A stretch of DNA of 64,000 bases from Rhizosphaericola mali (GCF_004337365.2 NZ_CP044016.1:4197507-4261506); one strand, 5' to 3'; shown: positions 1 through 9,177, numbered from the stretch's first letter. Translations and numbers: made by a program. Notes: generated by a model not told the origin, from the sequence alone.

Positions 1-752
1 TTAGATATCAACATAAAGAAGGTAATACTTCCTATTTCTACCCTCACAATAGTAAACTAGAAATAGTATGGACTACTGTACCTACAATTGTACTTGCTAT
101 TTTGATTGTATTTGGATTAAGAAGTTGGTCTTTATTTACTGGAGATGCTCCTAAAGATGCTATGCAAATTGAAGTTACAGGTAAACAATTTGGTTGGATT
201 TTTAGATATCCAGGTAAAGATGGTGTTTTTGGTGAAAAATATTTTAAAGATATTGATGAAGGTAATAGTAATCCTTTGGGTTTAATTTGGAAGGATAGTG
301 CGGCATTAGGTCAAAAAGCTGATCCTGCTACTATGGACGATATTATTGCTCAATCTACTGTATATATTGTTAAGAATAAACCAGTTAAGTTTATTATTAA
401 CTCAAGAGATGTTATACATGATTTTGGTTTGTCTTGGTTCAGAATGAAGATGGATGCAGTTCCTGGTACACCTACTACAATGTGGTTTACACCTAAGTAT
501 ACTACTAAAGAAATGATTCAGCGTACTGGTAATCCTGATTTTCAATATGAAGTTTCATGTGATCAATTATGTGGTAATGGTCACTACTCTATGAAAGGTA
601 CAATTGTTGTGGTTACACAAGCTGAATATGATGAATGGTTAGCTAAACAAAAACCTGCTTATTATGCAGCGTTCCCTGATAAAGAACCAAAAGAAGCTCC
701 TGCAGCTACAGATTCTTCTTCTGCAAAGGCAGCAACAACAGCGAAATTATAG
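1..752 (+). CDS. coxB: Cytochrome c oxidase subunit II (5' truncated by window edge)
   Basis: Subunit II of the haem-copper oxidase; it takes electrons from cytochrome c through the binuclear CuA centre. The reading frame is open to the window edge (first complete codon at base 3), so the gene is cut; an internal ATT near 102 is not the start because the segment before it encodes the end of TM helix 2 (SKLEIVWTTVP). The CuA motif is complete: Cys codons at 558 and 570, His at 582 and Met at 591, with the upstream His in VIHDFGLSW. The C-terminus is a low-complexity Ala/Ser/Lys tail. coxA follows after about 50 bp. Family assignment is secure; only the N-terminus is missing. Confidence 0.97.
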   Translation, partial: RYQHKEGNTSYFYPHNSKLEIVWTTVPTIVLAILIVFGLRSWSLFTGDAPKDAMQIEVTGKQFGWIFRYPGKDGVFGEKYFKDIDEGNSNPLGLIWKDSAALGQKADPATMDDIIAQSTVYIVKNKPVKFIINSRDVIHDFGLSWFRMKMDAVPGTPTTMWFTPKYTTKEMIQRTGNPDFQYEVSCDQLCGNGHYSMKGTIVVVTQAEYDEWLAKQKPAYYAAFPDKEPKEAPAATDSSSAKAATTAKL

Positions 753-800
753 TTTTAATAAAAGTATTTTACAAAGGATAGATTCTAAAGGTTTTATAAT

Positions 801-2609
801 ATGAGTAATGAATTAGTATTAAATCCGGGAGTTGATATAGCTGGAGATGCACATGCTCATGAGCATCATCACCATCAACCTTTTATCACAAAGTATATTT
901 TTAGTTTTGATCATAAGATGATCGCTAAACAATATTTATTAAGTGGTATTTTCTGGGCCATTATTGGTGGTTTGATGTCTTTGGTTTTCCGTTTGCAACT
1001 TGGATTTCCAGATCAAGCATTTCCATTATTAGAAGAGGTATTAGGTAAAAAATGGGCGCCAGGTGGACATATTAATGCGGATGCCTATTATAGTTTGATT
1101 ACAATTCATGGAACTGTATTATTGTTCTTTGTATTAACTGGTGGATTAAGTGGAACTTTTGCAAATTTCTTAATTCCTTTACAAATTGGAGCAAGAGATA
1201 TGGCTTCTCCTTTGATGAATATGTTGAGCTATTGGTTCTTCTTTTTATCTGGGTTAATTATGTTATGTTCATTATTTTTAGAAACAGGACCTTTTGCAGG
1301 TGGTTGGCAAGCATATCCTCCATTAAGTGCTTTGGGTGATGCTTCTAAAGGTTCCAAAGCGGGTATGGATTATTGGACTACAGCTATGGTACTTTTCGTT
1401 GTTTCTCAGTTGTTAGGTGGTCTTAATTATATTTCGACTGTCTTGAATATGAGAACAAAAGGTATGAGTATGACAAGAATGCCGCTTACTATTTGGGGAT
1501 TAATGTTCCAAGCAGTTTTAGGTGTATTATCTTTCCCTGTATTAACGGCTGGTTTTGTATTACTTATTTTTGATAGACACTTTGGAACTAGTTTCTATTT
1601 ATCTGATATTTTTGTAAATGGTGTTGGTGCTCTTTCTCATGAAGGTGGTAATGCTATTCTTTATCAACATTTATTCTGGTTCTTAGGTCATCCTGAAGTT
1701 TACATTGTAATTCTTCCAGCGATGGGTCTAGTATCTGAAGTAATGTCTGTAAATGCACGTAAGCCAATCTTTGGTTATACTGCAATGATTGGATCCATGG
1801 CTGCGATTGTTGTATTAGCATTCTTAGTATGGGCGCATCACATGTTTGTAACAGGTTTAAATCCATTCCTCGGATCAATATTCGTATTGTTAACGTTGTT
1901 GATTGCTATTCCTTCTGCGATTAAAGCCTTTAACTGGATTACAACACTTTGGAGAGGAAATAACATTTTCCGTCCTGGTATGTTATTCGCAATCGGTTTT
2001 GTGAGTGTATTTATTTCTGGTGGTTTGACTGGTATTTTCTTAGGAAATGCAGCAATTGATATACATATACATGATACTTATTTTGTGATTGCTCACTTTC
2101 ACTTAGTAATGGGTGTGGCAGGTTTCTTTGGAATGTTCTGTGGCATTTATCATTGGTATCCAAAAATGTTTGGACGCTATATGAATAATACTTTAGGTGA
2201 TATTCATTTTTGGATTACAATCATAGGAGCTTATTGTATATTTTGGCCTATGTATTATGAAGGTTTATCAGGTATGCCAAGACGTTATTATGATTATAGC
2301 ACATGGCAATCTTTCAAACAATTTGCTGAATTGAATAAGTTTATATCTATTGCAGCTATTGTAACATTCTTTGCTCAATTGTTATTTATATTCAATTTCT
2401 TCTATTCTATGTTTAAAGGTAGAAAGGTAAGATCTCAAAATCCATATCATAGTAATACATTAGAATGGACAACTCCTATCATACCTGGTCATGGTAATTG
2501 GCCTGGAGAAATTCCTGAAGTATATCGTTGGCCTTATGATTATAACAAGGATGGCCGTGAATTTACAACACAGGTTACTCCAATTGGAGCGGATGAAACT
2601 GAACACTAG
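801..2609 (+). CDS. coxA: Cytochrome c oxidase subunit I
   Basis: Catalytic subunit that reduces O2 to water and pumps protons. The 602 residues include the low-spin haem ligands H103 and H434, the high-spin haem ligand H432 (IAHFHLVMG), and the CuB ligands H297, H346 and H347. H297-P-E-V-Y301 carries the His-Tyr crosslink pair. About twelve hydrophobic helices are visible. The N-terminus has an unusual His-rich stretch (HAHEHHHH, residues about 18-25) before the first helix, possibly metal binding. It lies between coxB and ctaB on the same strand and is presumably co-transcribed with them. Confidence 0.98.
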   Translation: MSNELVLNPGVDIAGDAHAHEHHHHQPFITKYIFSFDHKMIAKQYLLSGIFWAIIGGLMSLVFRLQLGFPDQAFPLLEEVLGKKWAPGGHINADAYYSLITIHGTVLLFFVLTGGLSGTFANFLIPLQIGARDMASPLMNMLSYWFFFLSGLIMLCSLFLETGPFAGGWQAYPPLSALGDASKGSKAGMDYWTTAMVLFVVSQLLGGLNYISTVLNMRTKGMSMTRMPLTIWGLMFQAVLGVLSFPVLTAGFVLLIFDRHFGTSFYLSDIFVNGVGALSHEGGNAILYQHLFWFLGHPEVYIVILPAMGLVSEVMSVNARKPIFGYTAMIGSMAAIVVLAFLVWAHHMFVTGLNPFLGSIFVLLTLLIAIPSAIKAFNWITTLWRGNNIFRPGMLFAIGFVSVFISGGLTGIFLGNAAIDIHIHDTYFVIAHFHLVMGVAGFFGMFCGIYHWYPKMFGRYMNNTLGDIHFWITIIGAYCIFWPMYYEGLSGMPRRYYDYSTWQSFKQFAELNKFISIAAIVTFFAQLLFIFNFFYSMFKGRKVRSQNPYHSNTLEWTTPIIPGHGNWPGEIPEVYRWPYDYNKDGREFTTQVTPIGADETEH

Positions 2610-2688
2610 GATATTTTCCTAGTGTTACTTCAAAGATCTTTGATAGGATTTTTATAGATTTGGATATTAGAAAGAACATTAACATTTA

Positions 2689-3627
2689 GTGCAATTGGAA
2701 AAAGTCAAGTCAAATTCTTTTAGTTTGTCTCTTAAGGTACGTGATTATATCATTTTGATGAAATTTACCTTAAGTTTTACAGTGGTTTTTTCCTGCGTTA
2801 TATGTTATTTGTTGGCTCCCAATGTATTATTTGATCTAAAAATGGTCATACTGTTATTTGTGGCAGGTATGTTGGTTACGGGCAGTGCGAGTGCTATAAA
2901 TCAGTCTATTGAAAAAGACACAGATGCTTTAATGAAGCGTACTGCAGATCGTCCAGTTGCTAGTGGTAGGGTTTCACAAAATGAAGCATATATCTTTGCT
3001 GGTATTACTGGTATTATAGGGGTATTGATGATGTATTTATTTTTCAATCTTTCCTCTGCTATACTTTCTGCATTTAGTTTGTTCTTTTATGCATTTGTCT
3101 ATACACCTTTAAAAAAGGTTAGTTCTATTGCTGTATTAGCTGGCGCGCTTCCTGGTGCTTTACCTTGCTTTATTGGTTGGGTCGCAGGTACTGATTTAAT
3201 CTCACCTTTTTCATTTACAGAGGTTGGGCATGTTTCTAATATCGCTGGTTGGGCTTTATTTGGAATTCAGTTTTTATGGCAATTTCCTCATTTTTGGGCT
3301 ATTGCTTGGGTTGCTCATGGTGATTATAGTAAAGCTGGTTTCAAATTATTACCTGCTGATAAAGGTCCTACGAAATTTACTGCAATTCAGACAATTTTAT
3401 ATAGTATAGTTATGTTACCAGTGGGTGTTATACCTAAATACCTTGGTTTAACTGGTAATATTAGTTTTTGGATTGTAATTGTTTTAAATCTCTTCTTGAT
3501 TGTTCAGTGTGTTCGTTTGTATAAAGACATGAATGTAAAGGCGGCAAGACTGGTAATGTTTAGTAGTTATATTTATTTGCCTTTAGTTTATTTATCTTTA
3601 TTGGCAGATAAGGTTCATTTTATATAA
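2689..3627 (+). CDS. ctaB: Protoheme IX farnesyltransferase (haem O synthase)
   Basis: UbiA-family membrane prenyltransferase that adds a farnesyl group to haem b, the first step to haem A for the oxidase. The 312 residues show about eight to nine hydrophobic helices and the Asp-rich prenyl-diphosphate motif NQSIEKDTDALMKRTADRP near residues 68-86. The frame opens right after an in-frame TAG, and no ATG precedes conserved sequence, so the start is GTG at 2689 or TTG at 2695; ATG at 2758 would remove conserved residues. It sits inside the cox operon, 80 bp after coxA and 11 bp before the next gene. Confidence 0.95.
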   Translation: MQLEKVKSNSFSLSLKVRDYIILMKFTLSFTVVFSCVICYLLAPNVLFDLKMVILLFVAGMLVTGSASAINQSIEKDTDALMKRTADRPVASGRVSQNEAYIFAGITGIIGVLMMYLFFNLSSAILSAFSLFFYAFVYTPLKKVSSIAVLAGALPGALPCFIGWVAGTDLISPFSFTEVGHVSNIAGWALFGIQFLWQFPHFWAIAWVAHGDYSKAGFKLLPADKGPTKFTAIQTILYSIVMLPVGVIPKYLGLTGNISFWIVIVLNLFLIVQCVRLYKDMNVKAARLVMFSSYIYLPLVYLSLLADKVHFI

Positions 3628-3637
3628 AGTTTTAAGT

Positions 3638-4213
3638 ATGTATATGTCAGCAAGTACTTCAAAAAGTGGTAGAATGCATCCACATAAATTTACTATGTGG
3701 TTGGGTATCGCTGCTATTTGTATGACATTTGCGGGATTGACAAGTGCTTACGTTGTTAAAAGAGCGCAGAGCAGTTGGTTAGAATTTAAATTACCTAAAG
3801 AATTTTGGGTTTCTACGTTAATCATTCTTTTAAGTAGTTTAACTATGCATCTTGCTTTAAAATCTTTTAAGGCAAGGGCTAGATTGAAATATAGAAATCT
3901 TATCACCTTAACTTGTCTTTTAGGTTTGTTATTTGGATTTGTACAGTGGTTTGGTTTCCAAGATTTGATGTCTAGAGGCATTCAGATTTTTGGAGAAGGT
4001 AGTAATCCTTCTGCTTCTTTTCTTGGTGTGATTGTTGGTTTGCACTTTTTACATGTGTTTGGTGGTATTGTTGCATTGGTAATTACAACAATTAGAGCGT
4101 ATAGAAAAAAGGTGAAAAGTTATGATACAACACCTGTTGAGGTTGTATCTATCTATTGGCATTTTGTGGATATTCTTTGGATATATCTTTTTATTTTCTT
4201 TGCAATTATGTAA
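3638..4213 (+). CDS. Cytochrome c oxidase subunit III family protein (short paralogue)
   Basis: A 191-residue polytopic protein of the haem-copper oxidase subunit III family with about five hydrophobic helices. The C-terminal signature VVSIYWHFVDILWIYLF closely matches that of the next gene, so these are tandem subunit III paralogues. Such a pair of a short and a longer subunit III-like gene is usual in Bacteroidota cox operons. Start is ATG 3638 (MYMS), with a second ATG two codons in. It is 10 bp from ctaB and about 41 bp from the next start, consistent with one transcript. Whether it is a structural subunit or assembly factor cannot be decided from sequence. Confidence 0.9.
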   Translation: MYMSASTSKSGRMHPHKFTMWLGIAAICMTFAGLTSAYVVKRAQSSWLEFKLPKEFWVSTLIILLSSLTMHLALKSFKARARLKYRNLITLTCLLGLLFGFVQWFGFQDLMSRGIQIFGEGSNPSASFLGVIVGLHFLHVFGGIVALVITTIRAYRKKVKSYDTTPVEVVSIYWHFVDILWIYLFIFFAIM

Positions 4214-4254
4214 TTGCGATTTATAATTGTGGTTTAAATTTAATTATTAAGAAC

Positions 4255-4947
4255 ATGGCAACTTCAAGTGTTTCTACTTCAGGAAAAATTAAATGGTGGG
4301 GTGGTGGAATCAGCCCATTGAACGTAGAGTACGGTAAGGTTATGATGTGGTTTTTCCTCATCAGTGACGCTTTAACGTTTGGTGCATTTTTGATCTCTTA
4401 TGGTACTACTCGTTTCGCGACTTCTTCGTGGCCTGATCCAAATACAGTTTTTAAGTCTGTACCGATTCCAGGTTTACATCTTGAAGGAAATTATCCATTG
4501 GTTTTCGTTAGTATTATGACTTTCATTTTGATTATTAGTTCTGTTACGATGGTTTTAGCCGTACAAGCTGGTCAAAGAATGGATAAAAAGGCTGTTGTTA
4601 AAAATCTTATTTATACAATTATTGGTGGTTTGGCTTTCGTAGGATGTCAAGCGATGGAATGGTATCATTTACATGAGGAAGGTGCTTGGTGGGGAAAAAA
4701 TCCATTTGCTAATTCTAATGGAACTTTATCATCTCCTAATTTTACCAATTATTTCTTTACAATTACAGGTTTTCATGGTTTCCACGTATCTACAGGTATT
4801 TTGATTAATATCATAATGTTAATCATGACTTTATGTAACGTTTTTGAAAAAAGAAAATCGTACTTAATGATTGAAAAGGCTGGATTGTACTGGCACTTTG
4901 TTGATCTTGTTTGGGTATTTGTATTTACTTGTTTTTACTTATTGTAA
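4255..4947 (+). CDS. coxC: Cytochrome c oxidase subunit III
   Basis: Main subunit III of the oxidase, an integral membrane subunit that stabilises proton uptake by subunit I. 230 residues with about six to seven helices; motifs VMMWFFLISDALTFGAF, TGFHGFHVSTG and AGLYWHFVDLVWVFVF are typical. The start chosen is ATG 4255 (MATSSVSTSG): the open frame extends upstream to 4156, but that part overlaps the preceding gene and lacks family similarity. About 40 bp separate it from subunit IV. Confidence 0.95.
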   Translation: MATSSVSTSGKIKWWGGGISPLNVEYGKVMMWFFLISDALTFGAFLISYGTTRFATSSWPDPNTVFKSVPIPGLHLEGNYPLVFVSIMTFILIISSVTMVLAVQAGQRMDKKAVVKNLIYTIIGGLAFVGCQAMEWYHLHEEGAWWGKNPFANSNGTLSSPNFTNYFFTITGFHGFHVSTGILINIIMLIMTLCNVFEKRKSYLMIEKAGLYWHFVDLVWVFVFTCFYLL

Positions 4948-4988
4948 TTTATATTATTGAGATTCAATTTATTATTAAAAATATTTAT

Positions 4989-5417
4989 ATGGAAACTACA
5001 GTTGATTTACACGGAGAAGGTCATCATGAGGATGGTAAGAAAATGGTGATAAAGATTACAATTCTTCTTTCTGTCATTACTATTATTGAATTGATCTTAG
5101 GTTTTATTATGATGCCTATGCCTGAAGGTAGTTTTTCAAGACATTTTATTAAGGGTATTATAATTGTATTAATGCTTTGGAAAGCTTACTATATTACTGG
5201 ATACTTCATGCACTTGAAACATGAAAATGGAGTAATGAAGAAATTGATCTTAATTCCTTTATCCATTTTTGTATGGTTTATTATTGCGTTTTTAGCTGAT
5301 GGTGCTTCTTATTTACATTTACGTAAAACTTACGATCCATATAGTTTAAAAATGAATTCTATGAAAGCGCCTCAACATGAGGAAGGGGCAGAACATCATA
5401 GTCCTACTGAAGAATAA
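4989..5417 (+). CDS. Cytochrome c oxidase subunit IV (bacterial small subunit)
   Basis: A 142-residue protein with three predicted helices (about residues 20-42, 56-78, 88-112) and hydrophilic His/Glu-rich ends, as in the prokaryotic COX4 family. The motif WKAYYITGYFMHLKHE is characteristic. Start is ATG 4989 (METTVDLHGEGHHEDG); the upstream open frame overlaps coxC and is discarded. It is the last gene of the cox operon, followed within 25 bp by a strong hairpin terminator. Confidence 0.9.
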   Translation: METTVDLHGEGHHEDGKKMVIKITILLSVITIIELILGFIMMPMPEGSFSRHFIKGIIIVLMLWKAYYITGYFMHLKHENGVMKKLILIPLSIFVWFIIAFLADGASYLHLRKTYDPYSLKMNSMKAPQHEEGAEHHSPTEE

Positions 5418-5440
5418 TAACTCTATTTTAAGGTATTTAT

Positions 5441-5470
5441 AAAAACCACTGTATTTGCAGTGGTTTTTTT
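5441..5470 (+). terminator. Intrinsic terminator of the cox operon
   Basis: Hairpin with arms AAAAACCACTG and CAGTGGTTTTT, a short loop and a T-run, 23 bp after the subunit IV stop. It separates the cox structural genes from the sco/DUF420 pair, which has its own promoter just downstream. Confidence 0.85.
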
Positions 5471-5501
5471 GTTGTGCTTTGTATTTTGCGGTTTACATTT
5501 G
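5468..5501 (+). promoter_or_regulatory. Putative promoter of the sco-DUF420 pair
   Basis: TTTG at 5468-5471, 22 bp spacer, then TACATTTG at 5494-5501, matching the Bacteroidota -33/-7 consensus TTTG and TAnnTTTG. A start site near 5505 would give a leader of about 20 nt. It begins inside the T-run of the preceding terminator, so termination and re-initiation are adjacent. Confidence 0.5.
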
Positions 5502-5524
5502 CGGTGATTTAAAAAGGTGAGGAT

Positions 5525-6352
5525 ATGAATAAAAAAGCGTTTATTGGTATTTTGCTTGCATTAGGAATTCCTATTGTGAGTTTTTTTATGATGAAATATT
5601 TGAGTGATAATGCTATTCATATGCCGCGTCATTATCTTTTAGATTCTATCACTACGACCGTTAAAGATGGAAAGCAAAAGAAAGATAGTGTATGGCATAC
5701 ATTGGCTAATATCCATTTAGTGAATCAATTAGGAGATTCTGTTGATTTATATAGTATTAAAAATAAAGTTATTGTTGCAGATCTATTTTTTACTAGTTGT
5801 GGATCTATCTGCCCTTCTTTGACGAGACATATGTCTATGATGCAAAAGTCCTTTTTGAAAGGTGGTGGCACTCGTATGGAAGAGGATTCTTCAAATGTCC
5901 AATTTTTATCTTTTTCTATTGATCCGGAAAGAGATACTGTAGCTAAATTGAAAAAGTATGCAGATCAATATGGTGTTATACATGATAATTGGTGGTTTTT
6001 AACTGGCAATAAGGATTCTATATATAACTATATTTTTCAAGAACTTAAAGTTGACAAGTTTTCTGATCAGCCAATCGATCCCAATTTCGCACATACAGCA
6101 TATTTTGTCTTAATAGATAAGAATTATCAAGTACGTGGATATTATAATGGTTTGGATACTATAGATGCCTTACCTAGGATGGCTAATGACATAGGTCTTC
6201 TAATTGTTGAAAAAGACAAAGCTCATCCAAGTCCATTACCGTTTGACCCAAATACATTGGCAATTATTGGAATCATTGCCGCTATTATTGTTTTAATTAT
6301 CATGAAACGTATTCAATTAAAGAGTAAAAAGGAAATTTTAGAATCTAAATAA
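5525..6352 (+). CDS. SCO1/SenC family copper chaperone
   Basis: Membrane-anchored thioredoxin-fold protein that delivers copper to the CuA site of CoxB. 275 residues: N-terminal helix about 5-23, Sco domain about 60-225, and an extra C-terminal helix about 244-262. Copper-binding C92-x3-C96 (SCGSICPSL) and the third ligand H190 (NFAHTAYFVLID) are present. A purine-rich AAAGGTGAGG just before ATG 5525 is a rare ribosome-binding-like site in this window. The DUF420 gene follows after 6 bp, a likely two-gene operon. Confidence 0.93.
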   Translation: MNKKAFIGILLALGIPIVSFFMMKYLSDNAIHMPRHYLLDSITTTVKDGKQKKDSVWHTLANIHLVNQLGDSVDLYSIKNKVIVADLFFTSCGSICPSLTRHMSMMQKSFLKGGGTRMEEDSSNVQFLSFSIDPERDTVAKLKKYADQYGVIHDNWWFLTGNKDSIYNYIFQELKVDKFSDQPIDPNFAHTAYFVLIDKNYQVRGYYNGLDTIDALPRMANDIGLLIVEKDKAHPSPLPFDPNTLAIIGIIAAIIVLIIMKRIQLKSKKEILESK

Positions 6353-6358
6353 AAGTTT

Positions 6359-6943
6359 ATGTTAGAACAAACTTGGAAACAAAATGATAAAAAGGCGAAT
6401 ATTCTTATTTTAAGTTTTTCTGCTATTGTATTCGTTGTTGTAGTTGTATTGGGACGCGTTAAGCTAAAGATTGATCTAGGCTTCAATGTGCATTTATTTG
6501 CTTTAGCGGATGCCGTTATTAATAGTATTGTTGCTCTTTTATTAGTATTTGCTTTGATAGCAGTAAAGAAAAAGAAATATTTGCTACACAAGAAGCTTAT
6601 GATGACATCTTTGGTACTGTCTATTTTATTTTTAGTTTCGTATATCTGTCATCGGTTATTATCTGGAGAAGCAAGATTTGGGGATGCAAATCATGATGGA
6701 ATATTAAGTGCAGCAGAGATTCAAACTGTGGGTAATATTCGTTATTTCTATTATGTACTTTTGGGAACGCATATATTTTTGGCAGCAGTCATTTTGCCAT
6801 TTATTTTATATACAACTTATCGTGCGATGACTGGACAATGGGTTTTGCATAAAAAAAGAGCTAAATATACTTGGCCATTATGGTTTTATGTAGCTTTAAC
6901 AGGACCGATTGTTTACTTAATGATTTATCCTTATTACTCTTAA
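6359..6943 (+). CDS. DUF420 family membrane protein with an EF-hand-like loop
   Basis: 194-residue polytopic membrane protein of the DUF420 (YozB/CtaM-like) family, some members of which are needed for haem-copper oxidase activity. About five helices are visible. Between helices 3 and 4, residues 109-120 read DANHDGILSAAE, a near-ideal EF-hand calcium loop (D1, N3, D5-G6, hydrophobic 8, E12), which is not needed for the DUF420 fold. It directly follows sco. Role in oxidase assembly is inferred from family and context; calcium binding is a prediction from the loop. Confidence 0.85.
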   Translation: MLEQTWKQNDKKANILILSFSAIVFVVVVVLGRVKLKIDLGFNVHLFALADAVINSIVALLLVFALIAVKKKKYLLHKKLMMTSLVLSILFLVSYICHRLLSGEARFGDANHDGILSAAEIQTVGNIRYFYYVLLGTHIFLAAVILPFILYTTYRAMTGQWVLHKKRAKYTWPLWFYVALTGPIVYLMIYPYYS

Positions 6944-6966
6944 GACAAAGGACAATGTATACAAAT

Positions 6967-7001
6967 AAAAAATGCTGGTAATTTACTACCAGCATTTTTT
7001 A
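6967..7001. terminator. Bidirectional terminator between DUF420 and coiled-coil genes
   Basis: Palindrome with arms AAAAATGCTGGTA and TACCAGCATTTTT around a 6-nt loop, placed between two convergent genes. A-run and T-run flanks let it act on both strands. Confidence 0.85.
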
Positions 7002-7019
7002 TGTAACTAATTTATCAGA

Positions 7020-8018
7020 TTACAATCCTAAGAAACCGCTTTTCTTCAAAGTTTTTGTTCCTTCTCCGATTTTGTAACCATTGTTATAAACTGCAATTGT
7101 ATAAGTTCCGAATTGGTATTTACCGTTTTGATGCCAATCATAAGTCACTGGTATGCGTTGTCCTTGTTCGTAATTCACATTAATTCTAGTTGTGAATGTT
7201 TTATCTCCTTCTTGTCTAGTAGTAAAAGTGCCTGAACCTTCCGAAGGAATAGTTACTACATTACCGTCTGGACCTGTAACAACTAAGTACAAATCTTTCG
7301 CACCACTTTTAGTGATTCTGTTTTCATCTAGTACAAATGAAATACGAAGTAAATCTACTTTTTTAGCTTTAGCAGTTTCTGATTCTTTTCCATTTTTCTT
7401 TTGATCTATAGCTGAAATATTAAATGCAGAAGCATGTAATGTGGAGGCTTCATCTTCAATATGATTTTTTTCAGCAGTTGTAGCATCTAAATTTTTGTGC
7501 AAACTAGAATTTCTATTTGTTAGCGTATCTCTTTCTGTTGAAAGTTGTTCATTAGAGCTTGCTAATTGTTGATTTTCTGCACGTAATCTGTCAACTTCTG
7601 CAAGTAAATTATCAATTTTGCCACGAAGTGTAGCAATTAAACTTTTAGCTTTTGACAGGTCTGCATTTTTGCTACTAAGTTCTCTTTTAATTTCAGATTT
7701 TAAATCTTCGATCTCTTTTTGTTTGCCTGCAAGATCACCTTGTAGCTTCACGTTAGATCCTGTAAGAGAGTCCATACGAGCCAATGCATCTTGATATTCC
7801 GTTTGGATAGCTGTTTTTGCAGAGTCAACATTGGAATATTGAGTTTGTAAGGTATTAAGTGTCGATTCGTTTTTTGATTTGTCATAAAACAAATAGCCCC
7901 ATGTTCCTAACAAGGCTACAACTAAAATACCCCAAATTAATTTGCGATTATCATTTGGTTTTGGCGAATTACTCACTGGAGAGTTAGAAAGATTGGATGG
8001 ATTATTTTGACTGTCCAT
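7020..8018 (-). CDS. Membrane-anchored coiled-coil protein, function unknown
   Basis: 332 residues: a short Asn/Ser/Pro-rich cytoplasmic segment, one TM helix about 28-46, a long coiled coil about 50-195 with heptad Leu/Lys/Glu pattern, then a C-terminal beta-rich domain about 215-330 with conserved-looking VDLLRISFVLDENRITKSG and VTYDWHQNGKYQFGTYTIAVY. The C-terminal part resembles a small extracytoplasmic beta-sandwich. Such proteins are often mis-named chromosome segregation proteins because of the coiled coil; nothing here supports that. Monocistronic, bounded by a terminator at its 3' end. Confidence 0.75.
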   Translation of the reverse strand: MDSQNNPSNLSNSPVSNSPKPNDNRKLIWGILVVALLGTWGYLFYDKSKNESTLNTLQTQYSNVDSAKTAIQTEYQDALARMDSLTGSNVKLQGDLAGKQKEIEDLKSEIKRELSSKNADLSKAKSLIATLRGKIDNLLAEVDRLRAENQQLASSNEQLSTERDTLTNRNSSLHKNLDATTAEKNHIEDEASTLHASAFNISAIDQKKNGKESETAKAKKVDLLRISFVLDENRITKSGAKDLYLVVTGPDGNVVTIPSEGSGTFTTRQEGDKTFTTRINVNYEQGQRIPVTYDWHQNGKYQFGTYTIAVYNNGYKIGEGTKTLKKSGFLGL

Positions 8019-8109
8019 ATAATGTGAATTTAGAATTTACAACATTTATTTTAACAATAGAACAGCTAAACTAAAACTATGCCAAATGATAACAATTATT
8101 CGCATTTAA

Positions 8110-9162
8110 TCACAAACCCAGTACTACATTATTCAAATTTTCGCTTTTTCCAGATGCCGCAAAATCATCAAAGGTTTTGGAAGTGACAGGTATAATATGA
8201 TTTTGTATAAACTGAGCGCCCTCTGTGGCTCCGACTATTGGATCTTTTATACAACATTCCCATTCTAAAACAGCCCAACCTTTATAGGAATATTGAGCCA
8301 TCTTGCTAAAAATAGATTTGAAATCTACTTGCCCATCGCCTAATGATCTAAATCGACCAGCCCTGTCAATCCATGGTTGATAACCTCCATAAACACCTTG
8401 CTTTCCATTTGGATTAAACTCTGCGTCTTTTACATGAAATGCCTTAATCCTATCATGATAAATGTCGATATAGGCAAGATAATCCAAGCATTGTAACACA
8501 AAATGTGATGGATCATATAATAAGCAGGCACGTGGGTGTTGATTGACATGTTCCAAAAAAAGCTCATAGCTTGTGCCATCATGTAAGTCTTCACCAGGAT
8601 GGATTTCATAACAAAGATCTACTCCATTATCATCAAATTCATTTAAAATCGGAAGCCAACGTTTTGCTAATTCGTTCATTCCCGTTTCTAATAAACCTTG
8701 AGGTCTTTGAGGCCAAGGATAGATAAATGGCCACATTAAGGCTCCACTAAATGTAGCATGAGCATTTAAGCCAAGATTTTTGGATGCTTTCGCCGCATAT
8801 TTCAATTGTTTGATGGCCCATTTGGTTCTTTCTTTACTATTATTTTGAACTTCTTTCGGTGCAAAACCATCAAACATTAAGTCAAATGCAGGATGTACTG
8901 CAATGAGTTGTCCTTGTAAATGTGTTGATAATTCTGTAATCTCTATTCCAAAATCATTTAATTTACCTTTTATTTCATCACAATAAGTGGGACTTTCTGC
9001 TGCTAATTTCAGGTTAAATATATTTGGGTCAGATGTTGGTATTTGGATGCCTTTAAATCCCAAACTTGCAGCCCATTGTGCAATATTTTCCAAGGTATTG
9101 AAGGGGGCTTTATCACCTAAATATTGTGCTAAAAAAAGTCCGGGTCCTTTTAAAGTTTGCAT
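8110..9162 (-). CDS. Sugar phosphate isomerase/epimerase-like TIM-barrel protein
   Basis: 350-residue xylose-isomerase-like TIM barrel (AP endonuclease family 2). Probable metal and substrate residues are in CYEIHPGED, LLYDPSHFVLQ, IKAFHVKDAEF and AVLEWECCIKD at the ends of successive strands. No signal peptide is evident. It is 15 bp downstream of a Gfo/Idh/MocA oxidoreductase on the same strand, a pair common in Bacteroidota sugar and polyol utilisation. The true substrate is unknown; an epimerase, isomerase or 3-keto-sugar lyase role are all possible. Confidence 0.82.
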   Translation of the reverse strand: MQTLKGPGLFLAQYLGDKAPFNTLENIAQWAASLGFKGIQIPTSDPNIFNLKLAAESPTYCDEIKGKLNDFGIEITELSTHLQGQLIAVHPAFDLMFDGFAPKEVQNNSKERTKWAIKQLKYAAKASKNLGLNAHATFSGALMWPFIYPWPQRPQGLLETGMNELAKRWLPILNEFDDNGVDLCYEIHPGEDLHDGTSYELFLEHVNQHPRACLLYDPSHFVLQCLDYLAYIDIYHDRIKAFHVKDAEFNPNGKQGVYGGYQPWIDRAGRFRSLGDGQVDFKSIFSKMAQYSYKGWAVLEWECCIKDPIVGATEGAQFIQNHIIPVTSKTFDDFAASGKSENLNNVVLGL

Positions 9163-9177
9163 AATTTCATATTTTAA

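Noticed and set aside
102-752. Apparent start of coxB at the ATT/ATG-like codon at 102
   Set aside because: The upstream in-frame codons encode conserved TM2 sequence (SKLEIVWTTVP), so the gene continues off the left edge.
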